NCBI GenBank assembly: GCA_033816765.1
Contig: CM066289.1
Coordinates: forward strand, 992,001-1,056,000
DNA: 64,000 nucleotides
Origin: Nothopassalora personata
Lineage: Eukaryota; Ascomycota; Dothideomycetes; Mycosphaerellales; Mycosphaerellaceae
Direction: 5' to 3'
Shown here: piece by piece, positions 1-8,780 of the stretch
Layout of the letters: each line of letters starts with the position of its first letter
Numbering within the stretch: the stretch's first letter is position 1
The notes under the pieces: generated by a model
What the model saw: only the letters and a program-made list of their open reading frames with translations
Told to the model about the DNA's origin: nothing
Databases searched by the model: none
Made by a program: the position numbers and the translations under genes

Positions 1-359
1 ACGATAGGAAGCAGCTTTACCTTGAGGTGCTGCCGGAATCGAGGCCACTTTGGGCCGCGACTTGGGTGGTTAGGAGTGGGACGATCTGTGTGTATATTTT
101 TGGGACCTTGATGTTTTCCAGCATTTTGTTCGTTGGGCCACTGGATGGGTTGAAGATCATTGCCCGGTATTTGGCGAGTGCTGTCGTGTGTAGGATGATT
201 ATGGTTTATGAGCTTGTCGGGATCAGCAAGACGATTCTGAAAGGGCATTGGAGTGATCCCGATCGGCTGGGCCTGGGAGTGTTGGATAAGGAAGCGTCAC
301 GAAAGGACGACATGATACCGCTGACGCAGATTGATAGTGTCCAGCAGGAGGTGGTGTGA
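1..359 (+). CDS. C-terminal part of a membrane protein (5' end outside the window)
   Basis: The frame is open from the first complete codon at position 3 to the TGA at 357-359, so this is the 3' end of a gene that starts upstream. About 118 residues are visible. Two hydrophobic segments can be seen, roughly at positions 85-155 (ICVYIFGTLMFSSILFVG) and 160-230 (IIARYLASAVVCRMIMVYEL), followed by a polar tail ending QQEVV. This looks like the last two transmembrane helices and cytosolic tail of a polytopic protein. I do not recognise the family. An internal GTG or ATG start is unlikely because the frame stays open to the left edge. Confidence 0.55.
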   Translation, partial: DRKQLYLEVLPESRPLWAATWVVRSGTICVYIFGTLMFSSILFVGPLDGLKIIARYLASAVVCRMIMVYELVGISKTILKGHWSDPDRLGLGVLDKEASRKDDMIPLTQIDSVQQEVV

Positions 360-661
360 AGATTTAGGAGTGCATCTGTGTGGCATGCATTTATCTGATG
401 ATAGTTGTTCGGTCTGCAACTCAGTTGAAGCTTGAGCATCTTTATATTGACAAGCGAAGTACACGCGTTAGCCTCCGTTCTGTCTCAGCCAATGTCGTGT
501 CTCCGTCATGCGTCGGAGCGCTGTCCGTCGAGGGCTTCCACGTGCTGGCAGGCACTCTAAACATAACCTTACCACAAGCGATTCGAAGACGTCCCGCTCC
601 TCGAATCGTGACCATGACATGAAGTGAATGGCGCAGGCCTGCGGGTCACAGACCTGAGGAC

Positions 662-2119
662 ATGCTGCGGGCAGTCTTTTACGCTCGCTTCCATCCCGAA
701 CGCGGTCCCTCGGTCATCCACCAGTATCCCCTCTCCTCCATCGCTTCGATTCCAAGACCGAACGATACGCTCATCAAATGGAGCGAAATTTCCGCCTATA
801 TCATCCCGCCGTACGACCTCTGCAATCAGCCGCTTAGCATATGTGTAGATCGGCATCGTGTACTCGCTTTCCCAGTCAGCTTGGAGCATGAGGACTACCA
901 CCGCAATAGGTTTACGTTCAACATCTGTTTTGTACTCGGTGAAGATGAGGATGCGACACTGTGGGAGCAGATTGTCAGGAAGACAGCGAGATTCTTGACC
1001 GCGGCTGAGGATGATCATTGTTTCTTGCAAGAGGAGGAGAAGATTGCTGGCTTGAAGTGGGCGGGAGAGGAGGGGTATCCTGTGGCGGGTCTTGGAAAGG
1101 TGCACGGCTTGCTAAGAGACATCTACGAGGGTTTGAACACGTACGGGGAATGTAGTGTCAGGGTCAATGATGCGAATGTTCTCAACTTGCGTCTTGAGGC
1201 TGAGAGGCCTGCCCTGATGAGAGTCAGGGCGTGGGATGTGCCGCTCATGATCAGAGAGCTGCCGTCGAGAGAAGTCTGGACGTGGGACCTGACGTTGAAG
1301 CGAATACATACCCATATTGATGGCGTCAAGCACGTGCAGAAGATTGCTGAGCTGGCCGATGTGGAGCTTAAATTGGTGAAGCGTGCCGTGAAAGAGCTGG
1401 TGTACCATGGCAGAGCTACACTATTGGACATTTTCCACTTTCAGGCCATATACGCGTGCACGGATACTATAACAGTCCTTCTGCAAGACGAGGAACTGCA
1501 AGACGAGTGTAGGTACTACATCGTCCAGAGCTCTGACGCGAATACTACCACTTCCGACGGCAAGGACCTGGACAAAGACATTGCCCATTCGAGAGAAGAA
1601 ACCATCAAAATCTACACGCTCCTCCATCCCGGCCTCCAACTCCACGAATTCTGCACAACCCACAAGGACAAACTCACCAACATCGACATCCGCCGCCTCA
1701 TCACCTTTGGCATCATCAAAGGCTTCCTCCGCCGCGTCCACAAATTTGCCCTCGCCCTAGAACCACAACATCCAACATCCGCACTCGCCGAGAAGAAACG
1801 CTCCGGAAGCTCAGCTTCCAAAACAAAGCCCAGATCTAGCGAAGACGCCGCTGTCAGGGAGTACTATCGTGCGTGGAGACGAGCTGCTCTGACTTCTGGG
1901 TGGTCTACTCCACCTTCTGCTCCGCCGGCGATCAGTCGGGGAAAGAGTTACAAGAGTGCGGACCGTGTGAGGTCGGAAGAAGATGAGCGGTTATCGGCCT
2001 ATCTTGATGGGGAGCATTGTATGGATCAGATTTGTGTGGAGATGCATATGGCTGAGAGGAAGGTTGTGGAGAGGTTGAGGAGTGGGCGGTTGGGGGAGGT
2101 GGTGCTTTTCAATAAATGA
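662..2119 (+). CDS. NPR2: Nitrogen permease regulator 2 homologue (GATOR1/SEACIT subunit)
   Basis: A single uninterrupted frame of 485 residues. The start at 662 is supported by the family's conserved N-terminus: residues 4-17 read AVFYARFHPERGPS, matching the longin-type opening of Npr2/NPRL2 proteins. Further conserved blocks are the ISAYIIPPYDLC region (about 43-54), the central RVRAWDVPLMIRELP segment, and a C-terminal block with NIDIRRLITFGIIKGFLRRV (about 335-354), typical of NPRL2. A charged Ser-rich linker follows, then a winged-helix-like end (DQICVEMHMAERKVVERL). In yeast, Npr2 works with Npr3 and Iml1 to restrain TORC1 when nitrogen or amino acids are scarce, at the vacuolar surface; that role is from family knowledge. 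No intron is needed. Length lies between human NPRL2 (about 380) and yeast Npr2 (about 615). Confidence 0.93.
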   Translation: MLRAVFYARFHPERGPSVIHQYPLSSIASIPRPNDTLIKWSEISAYIIPPYDLCNQPLSICVDRHRVLAFPVSLEHEDYHRNRFTFNICFVLGEDEDATLWEQIVRKTARFLTAAEDDHCFLQEEEKIAGLKWAGEEGYPVAGLGKVHGLLRDIYEGLNTYGECSVRVNDANVLNLRLEAERPALMRVRAWDVPLMIRELPSREVWTWDLTLKRIHTHIDGVKHVQKIAELADVELKLVKRAVKELVYHGRATLLDIFHFQAIYACTDTITVLLQDEELQDECRYYIVQSSDANTTTSDGKDLDKDIAHSREETIKIYTLLHPGLQLHEFCTTHKDKLTNIDIRRLITFGIIKGFLRRVHKFALALEPQHPTSALAEKKRSGSSASKTKPRSSEDAAVREYYRAWRRAALTSGWSTPPSAPPAISRGKSYKSADRVRSEEDERLSAYLDGEHCMDQICVEMHMAERKVVERLRSGRLGEVVLFNK

Positions 2120-2926
2120 AGTGGTCCTCGCGATGTGGTAAAGACAGGACAGCCTGCGTGGAGAACAGTGTCGAAAGTGCGAGTTGCTGGTCTTCTTACG
2201 GAAACACTTTCAAGTAACTAGGCGTTCTTTCAGCTCACATCGAGGTTCCTGAGCTCATGTTCGCCGCGCCATGTGGATGTAGCATTTGGCTACTGAGCGA
2301 TCTCGACGCCGTTGTGTTCAGTAGCATCGCAGCCCAGTGAAGGATACATCCTGTGCTGACATCGTGCTTTGGCCGTGTTCCAGCTATGAGCTCAGATCAC
2401 GCGCTCGAATTCTAACAGCACATGCTCTGGCTTCCAATCAATGAGCCGACTTCTTGCCTCTCAACACATAACAAACCACGGAGGCGCGATTCCCTTTAGA
2501 CAAGAAATCAACAGTCGCAGCTTTGAGCAGCGCCTTTCGGGCTGACGTTGTCGCGCTTCCGTGTCCGAATCAGATGGCAGGAGTCGCTTCTGGTCATAAT
2601 TCGCGAGTCCAGACGCTAACCGCAGCCAGTCGCAAGACTGCATGGAGACGTTCGTGGCAAATCGCAAAGCGGCTGTTGCCACGAAGGGAGACATCCACTC
2701 CATGAAAGAGACTGATCCATACAGCCCATCAATGCACAGATTGATGAAGCCGAGGGTAACTCTGGCCGGCGACTCGAGGAGGTCTTCCCTCATCACATGC
2801 GCACCGTGTACAACGAAGCGCCTCCTCTGCGGTGCAGGAAAAGTTCGTGAGAAGGCTGCCGCACACTCGATGCCCACGCTGACAGTTCTGAGACTCATGT
2901 AGAACATAAGTGCCGATTGGAAGAAA
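2120..2926. other. Intergenic stretch without a supported gene
   Basis: It holds several short overlapping frames on both strands but none has a recognisable family or splice structure. It separates NPR2 from the kinase relic. Confidence 0.4.
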
Positions 2927-3721
2927 TTGGGCGCAAATAAGGCTGCTGTCACCGCAGCGCTCGACCTAGTCAATGCCTTGATCACTGCGGTAGCAAATCT
3001 CGACGAAAATCTAATAGCAGCAGCTTGGACAGACGAGCAAGAAGAGGAGCAAACTTTCAGAGCTCACATCACTGGGCTGGACGAGGCGATTGAACGTATA
3101 GAAGCCCTACTCCACCTGCAGTATCGTCTAGGACGAGCAGTCTACCCTGCACAGAGTCGTTTTTGGGCAACTGGCCTACGCAACACCTGGCTGCAAAATC
3201 GTCGAGCAGTCCAAAGGAGCCTTCCACAGCTTACACCAGATTCTGCACCACTGGCCTTGATCACACAAGTCGGGCAGAATGAGCGGCTCGCGACCCGACG
3301 ACAGACTCTGGCAACGCAACAGATACCCTAAGAGATCCTCCTGGCAAGAGATGGCTGGAATGGTGGATAGCGCTCAGGCAGAGGAGGCGAAGGCCATGTA
3401 AACCTCTGGGTCCGAGTCGACCGCCAGGGACGAGTAGTCGAACGGTAGGCCGTGAAGGAGAGATGGCTAAGCGCGACCGACTGGACTTCTGCAGCAGCTT
3501 GGGTTGGCGATCTCTTCGACATCGAGACTCGTGTCCCGAACGAGGTCCACGCCATGGAGGTGCTCAGAGATGAAGACCACAGCGAAAAGACGTTCTCGTT
3601 GGTCGAATGGGCGCCGCACTGGACGAACCGGATGTACAGGATCTTCATGGAGTTCTTCTGCCCGTACATGAACCTCTGGGAAGTCGCACAGTTCAACAGC
3701 TCGCGAATCGAACATCCGGAG

Positions 3722-3733
3722 GAATTTGAGCGC
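3722..3733. repeat. Left target-site duplication of the 597-bp element
   Basis: GAATTTGAGCGC, repeated exactly at 4331-4342; the match extends one more G on each side depending on where the inverted repeat is taken to begin. Confidence 0.75.
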
Positions 3734-4330
3734 GGTTAATTACTTCCACAGGGACAATTATGTTAGAAGTTACTGCTATAGGGATTATTATACGAAAATC
3801 ACTCCTATAGGGACTTATAGGGATGCTAAATTACTGCTATAGGGACATATTATAGCAATCTTTAGCCTTTAACTTAGGGCATATTGCGGGGTATAAAAAA
3901 GATAGGTATATTAGCTATAGGTGCAAAAAGTGAATTTTTGACACTTATAATATAGTTCACTATTCTTTCTATAGATGCTGAACATACTGCAGTATAACGA
4001 TGTTGCTCCGAATGTCGGCTCTCGACTATATATCCGTATTATATATCTTAGATAAGCCCTATCTTGCTTGTTATATCGTCCTTGCTCCCCGAGCTACTCT
4101 TTACCTACTCGCAACTTATATAAGCTACGAGCTACGAGTCGTTGGGATCAAAACGTACTACTGTTATTTAATATGCTCGTATAAGCTAGTAGAGTATATT
4201 AAATAATAGTAGTACGTAAAGAAGTCGTAAAGAGCGACTGCTATAATATGTCCCTATAGCAGTAATTTTTACATAATTGTCCCTATAGGAGTAATAAACG
4301 ACGTAATTGTCCCCATGGGAGTAATTCACC
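3734..4330. mobile_element. 597-bp non-autonomous DNA transposon with inverted termini and subterminal repeats
   Basis: The left end reads GGTTAATTACTTCCACAGGG and the reverse complement of the right end reads GGTGAATTACTCCCATGGGG, so about 30 bp are inverted repeats with few mismatches. Inside each end the same roughly 30-bp unit, centred on CTATAGGGAC, is repeated (about four units left to about 3870, three units right from about 4230). The flanking sequence GAATTTGAGCGC(G) occurs immediately left (3722-3733/34) and right (4331-4342/43), as expected for a target-site duplication of 12-13 bp. Removing the element plus one copy restores an open kinase frame across the junction (EEFER into VDDG). 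The only ORF (4000-4206) has no transposase features, so this is MITE-like. The superfamily is unassigned because 12-13 bp is an unusual duplication length. Confidence 0.8.
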
Positions 4331-4342
4331 GAATTTGAGCGC
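4331..4342. repeat. Right target-site duplication of the 597-bp element
   Basis: Exact copy of 3722-3733 directly abutting the right inverted terminus. Confidence 0.75.
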
Positions 4343-5389
4343 GTGGACGATGGTCCTGTGGACTCCCTGAACCGTTATTATGGCATCTCTCGTCCAAGCG
4401 GCATGCGGTCTCCAGTGCGAGAACACCAACGCCGTCACTCTGCAAGGCAGGAAGACTATTGTGCATCGCGATATCAAGCCAGGGAGTATCTTCATGAGAG
4501 ACAGGTCAGTGGAGGTCTTCGCACCATATCCTACGCCGAAACTCGGTGACTTGGTCTGTGCCTTTCACATCTGACGATGATGTCTTCGACCCGTCAGGCT
4601 ACGTCGGAACAGGCATGTAAGGATACATGGCGCCGGAGCGACTCAATTCGTACAACGCCGTCCCTGGTCGACCAAAAGATGCAGCAAAGCTCAGCTGCGC
4701 AACTAATATTTGGAATATCGGTCAAGTGATGCTCCAGACCATGAATAGGAACACCGATATCATAGATCCATAGGCGCACCAAGTACAGAACATTCGAAGC
4801 CATAGCTCTTGTCTATAGTGAAGAGCTACTTGACAATGTACGGGCGTGCTTGGCTTGGAATTTGGAATCCGGGAGATAGACCGAGTCTGGATGATCTGAA
4901 AGCGAGGATCCTTCGGTATACGGGGTCTGGAGGCGCGGAACTTGATCGTCGTACCGCCAGCGCTTATACACCATGCAGACATAGCCAAAGATTTGTGCAC
5001 GACTCCTTCAAGAATCTCCCTCCTCTTGAAGACCTTCTACCCCCATGTCATCGCTCGCAATACTCCCATCCTCCTCCTCCTCCTCTTCATTTCCTGATCC
5101 CTAAACCACAACACCCGCCTCTCCCGCTTCATCACCAATCTTGCCCCTCAAAGGAGACTGTTACTGTTGCCTCCTCAACTGAACTTGACACCTCACCGGC
5201 ACAGTCTCCACATCTAAATCCAGATCCCTCATCCCAGCCGCGCGATCAAGCTCACCACTAGTGCCTCGTCCAGTATATATCAGAACCTCCGCTCGCAACT
5301 CCTGTTCTGTAGGGCGATCTTCCTGATGCCAGCTGACACAATCCTATACAAGATCTCGAAGCTCTACGCTATAGAAGTATGCGTCGTCA

Positions 5390-6720
5390 TCATATGTTGG
5401 ATGCGCGTACTTCGTGGGTCCTGCTTGTGCAGGGTGGTCGAGGTGCCCGTTCATTTGTAAGTTCGAAGAGGGCTTCGCCGATTCGCCAAATGTTTGTTGA
5501 AGAGTTGGGCTTGGGGGGGGGGGGGAGTTTCGTCTGTAGATGATGGTGACGGCGGTGCTGGCTGGACGATTCTGTGCAGTTGCTCTGGAGACTCGGAGGC
5601 ACCTGTCCCATCTCCTGAGAGAGCGGCAGGTTTGAAAGGATGATGGTTTCTTGTGAGGATGCTGAGGCCAAAATCGCCCAGTTTTGGGGTGGGATGTGCC
5701 TCGAACGCCTCAAAGCTTCGCTCGCCGAGGAAGATGTTGCCTGGCTTGATGTCTTGGTGTACTATTATTTGTGTATCATCCGGATTGGCAGTGTGTGGCA
5801 TCGCATTCTAAGTCCTCAGCAGCTTGGGTCAGGCATTCTAGAAGGTGGCACAGGAATGGCTGGGTGACCCTTCGTTGAAATTGATCGACCTCAAGTTCGT
5901 AGTCCTCTGTCAGGCACTCCAGCCGCCGTACTTCAGTTTACCCGTGCACTTGGACGACAGAAGCAGAATGCGATTCACATGTAGTGTCCTGACAGTACGT
6001 ACCGACCTTCCGTCCACAGACCACCCTCGGACTTCTCTAACAGAGCCCTTTCCTGCTCTACATCGATACTTTCTGGATCCCCTTGCCCATCGTCATTACT
6101 GTTCGCCTCATGTTTCCCCAGTAGTTCATCAAGTTCTCGTCGCGCATCTCGAAACCATCGATTGTGGCTCCACAGCTGCCCCTTTTGTCCATTCAGGATT
6201 CTGCTGAGGATAGTCTTGATCGTCAATCTGGATCTGGAGGTGGCGAGACCCCTCTAATGCTCCCACCGTCGCGATAATGCCACGTATAGATCGCCCACGT
6301 GCAGCTTGTTTCTGAGCTTGTCTCGCGAATTTATTGTCCAGGAAGACATTTCCAACCTCCACCAACTACTGAAGAGCATGCGTGAGAGCTGCAGATAGTC
6401 CAAGATTGGCTGCCGATGTCTCTCGAGTTGTCTCCACCAACTAGCGACCAGAGTCTGGGGCTGTCCTAGGTAGTAATTAGCTGAAGAGTAATGAGCTACA
6501 GCCTGACCAACACCTACTTCCCATACTCTGCCTGGGGTCAAGCGGAAGCTCATGGTGACAGTGAAGCAAGTGCGCACTCCATCATGTCCACCGATCCAAC
6601 CCTGTTGCCATACGGTTTGTCGCAGATAGGATGCTGCATTGCGCACGATTGTGTATCGTCGAGGCAACTGTAACGGCGTGCGGATGAAGAAGAAAGACCG
6701 GTACGTGAGCCTCATCAGGT
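5390..6720 (-). pseudogene. Second broken protein kinase gene, paralogue of the relic at 2927-5020
   Basis: On the minus strand the region 5801-5640 encodes IIVHQDIKPGNIFLGERSF and then PTPKLGDFGLSIL, a catalytic loop (HQD instead of HRD, codons near 5751-5759) and an intact DFG (near 5667-5675). Further downstream (about 5520-5480) comes TNIWRIGEALFELTN, the DVWSLG-equivalent. The spacing phrase IF-x4-RS-x-E...PTPKLGD is shared with the first relic, so both come from one family, now in opposite orientation. Upstream pieces (about 5975-6226 with an acidic LLEKSEGG segment, and further fragments to about 6720) are in shifted frames with stops. A run of G at 5514-5525 sits inside the coding relic. 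The exact 5' limit is unclear. Confidence 0.6.
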
Positions 6721-7115
6721 AAGTCTTGGCGCGCTGAGCGATACAGTGTCGGTACGGAAGGCCAACTGGATCCTCTCACCAACTCCAATGCCTCCGACTC
6801 TCACGATCCAGCAGTCGAAACCCTCCCAACTCATCGAATGCATGGTGGCAGCTGGCCCGCTTTCTCGATTTGGCGGTAATCCAGCGAGGTTCGCAAGATC
6901 GAGCGTCTTTGGCTCATCGACAGCAGGAGCATCGCGAACACGGCCCTCAGGTAGCTCGCGTGGTTTTCATTGTTCTGTTCAAGTCAACGTAGTCATGTCT
7001 TATCCTTGTATCCCCATGTCATGATGCTGTGATGTCAAAATTGGGTACCAGCTCCGCGGCTGTTGTTGTTGTCAGGGTATCATTGGCGTATATCAAGCGC
7101 AACTGCATCTACCGT

Positions 7116-8039
7116 TCATTCTGGCCGTATCCGCCCTCTTCTCTTCTTCATCTCCTCGACCCTCCTCTGATCCTCTTCAAACCCTCTCACCAGATCCTTC
7201 GCGTGCTCCTTCTTCTTCTCTCTGACCTGGAACCTGTAGAAGTCCTCCTTGACCCTGTTCTTCTCCCGCTTCTTGAACTCCTCCTCCTTCGCCTTGACTT
7301 CTTCCTCACGCGCAGGACCCGACCTGCCGCCTCTCGTAACAGTGATGAAGCCATCCTCATCCGGCTCTGATCGCTGTTTCGCGAGTGCTTTCGCTCTAGC
7401 TTCTTCTTGCGCGGAGAATGCCACCAGGAAGGAGTCGACGCTCTGTTGGAGGAGGGCGGGGTGTGGATAGCGTGCTCGGTGGTGGGATAGGTATCGTGCT
7501 TTGCCCAGAGGTGCCACTTTGCTTGAGATAGCAGCGCCCCATGTGACGTCTTTCTTGCTCTTGACTGCTCTCTTGGCTTCCTTGAGCGCGAGCTGTGCGC
7601 TGGCTTGATCGACGAATGTCACGATGGCCGTTCCGCCACTACGATGTAGCTCCCGATCCCATGTCTCTGGCAGCAGGCCAACCTCAGCCTCCACTATCGC
7701 TTCGTTCGCGTCCATACCGCGCTTCCGCTTCTTGCTCTGTGCGGGAGCGACTGGTGCGCTGATTCCTTTCCCAACCCGTGCACCTTCGAACGCGACATTC
7801 TCTATCCTCGGTCCACCAAGCTGGTCTGCGAATAGACGTCGTATGTGTGTCTCGGTTGCATCGATCGGGACATTGACCAGGAAGACTTCCCGGGGAGTGC
7901 TGTCGGTGGGTACTTTCGGTGCATTTGCGCGGAGATAGAGAAAGTGTGTTGCATGATGGGGGTACGAAGAGTGGGCCGGCAGACGCAGAGGGAGAACGAT
8001 GAAGTCGTGCACTGTCGCAGGGATCTTTGGGCCTGCCAT
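7116..8039 (-). CDS. RRP7: Ribosomal RNA-processing protein 7 homologue
   Basis: Uninterrupted frame. I place the start at 8039 (MAGPKIPATV...), giving 307 residues, close to yeast Rrp7 (297); an upstream in-frame ATG at 8168 would add a Pro-rich run unlike the family. Residues 52-59 (VFLVNVPI) are the RNP2-like strand of an RRM, with the second half (GGTAIVTFVD, about 135-144) at RNP1. The C-terminal RRP7 domain is clear: DEDGFITVTRGGR (about 228-239), then a basic helix with NRVKEDFYRFQVREKKKEHAKD (about 261-281), ending RGRIRPE. A basic KKRKRG patch (about 103-108) could be a nuclear localisation signal. Rrp7 acts in the nucleolus in small-subunit (18S) rRNA processing as part of the UTP-C/CURI group; that is family knowledge. 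It converges with the kinase relic to the left. Confidence 0.93.
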   Translation of the reverse strand: MAGPKIPATVHDFIVLPLRLPAHSSYPHHATHFLYLRANAPKVPTDSTPREVFLVNVPIDATETHIRRLFADQLGGPRIENVAFEGARVGKGISAPVAPAQSKKRKRGMDANEAIVEAEVGLLPETWDRELHRSGGTAIVTFVDQASAQLALKEAKRAVKSKKDVTWGAAISSKVAPLGKARYLSHHRARYPHPALLQQSVDSFLVAFSAQEEARAKALAKQRSEPDEDGFITVTRGGRSGPAREEEVKAKEEEFKKREKNRVKEDFYRFQVREKKKEHAKDLVRGFEEDQRRVEEMKKRRGRIRPE

Positions 8040-8129
8040 CGGGACCATTTCATGCAGGAAGGTACGTGTTATGCGACAGAGAATGGGATTGCGGGAGACG
8101 GACCAGAATAAATTCACGAGATATGGAGA

Positions 8130-8149
8130 GGGGGGGGGGGGAGGGGGGG
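8130..8149. repeat. Poly-G tract
   Basis: A near-perfect G run interrupted by one A, in the upstream region of RRP7. Confidence 0.9.
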
Positions 8150-8444
8150 TTCTGTCTCGGCTCGGCACAGCAGCCCGAAGCCAGAGAAATCACGACCATG
8201 TCAATCCCACGTCAAGCCTCCTGCTTGCCCCCTCACATCTTTTGACATGGACAATGATCAGAAGACGCCCGCAGGTCCCGCCATCTAATCATGTCGCTGC
8301 CCCCATCGCGTGCGTCGATCGGCGTCATCAGAGTCTCTCTTCATGTTGCTGCTTGTACAAAGTCAGTGGCGAGGGGCTCATCACCCGATTCGCCCGACCG
8401 CATTCGTTAACTAACGCGACATGTGAGTGCCATGCCATGCTCCA

Positions 8445-8494
8445 GAGGAGGAGGAGGAGGAGGAGGAGGAGGAGGAGGAGGAGGAGGAGGAGGA
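8445..8494. repeat. (GAG)n trinucleotide microsatellite
   Basis: About 16 uninterrupted GAG units between the divergent genes RRP7 and the S10 carboxypeptidase. Reading frames through it (poly-Arg, poly-Gly, poly-Ser) are low-complexity artefacts. Confidence 0.95.
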
Positions 8495-8780
8495 AGTTCG
8501 GCGAACCACTTTCAGCACCGCCATCGTTGCCGCGGACGCAGCGGCTTCTATGTGATGACGCTCGATGAAGCTGTTGGACAAGGTGGGCCCCAGCATCACG
8601 ACCAGCAGCAGGCAATCCGACCCGGAAAGTTACGAGAATCTCGTTGACACACAATGGGCGACACGGACTATGTGCCGAGACAACAGTCGCTGGCTGGCAG
8701 GAGGCGCAGAGTCGCGTCTTGTGAAACAGACAACAAGCTCAACCCGCGAGTGTCTCTCCACTAACTACTAGACTGCCGAA

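Larger units (their letters stand above)
2927..5020 (+). pseudogene. Broken protein kinase gene, split by a 597-bp transposable element
   Basis: The pieces read, in order, like a fungal Ser/Thr kinase but lie in different frames with stops. They are a helical N-terminal region (2927-3331), a lobe-I segment around 3400-3470 (HVNLWVRVDRQGRVVER, then AVKERW), a continuation to 3739 (the region ending HPEEFER), the catalytic loop HRDIKPG at 4464-4484, and an APE-type block at about 4626-4645 (GYMAPERL). An interdomain TNIWNIGQVML (about 4706-4738), the position of the DVWSLG motif, follows. Damage includes a transposon insertion at 3734-4330, frameshifts, a TAA stop just before GYMAPERL, Ser in place of the conserved catalytic-loop Asn (KPGS) and loss of DFG (GDL instead). 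It cannot make a functional kinase. A relic of the same family lies tail to tail at 5390-6720. Outer limits are approximate. Confidence 0.72.

Noticed and set aside
569..1105. Minus-strand frame of 178 codons over NPR2
   Set aside because: Antisense shadow of a well-supported gene.
4000..4206. 68-codon frame inside the 597-bp element
   Set aside because: No transposase motif; composition follows the AT-rich element.
8328..8654. Frames with poly-Leu/Ser/Arg/Gly runs
   Set aside because: They are translations of the GAG microsatellite.
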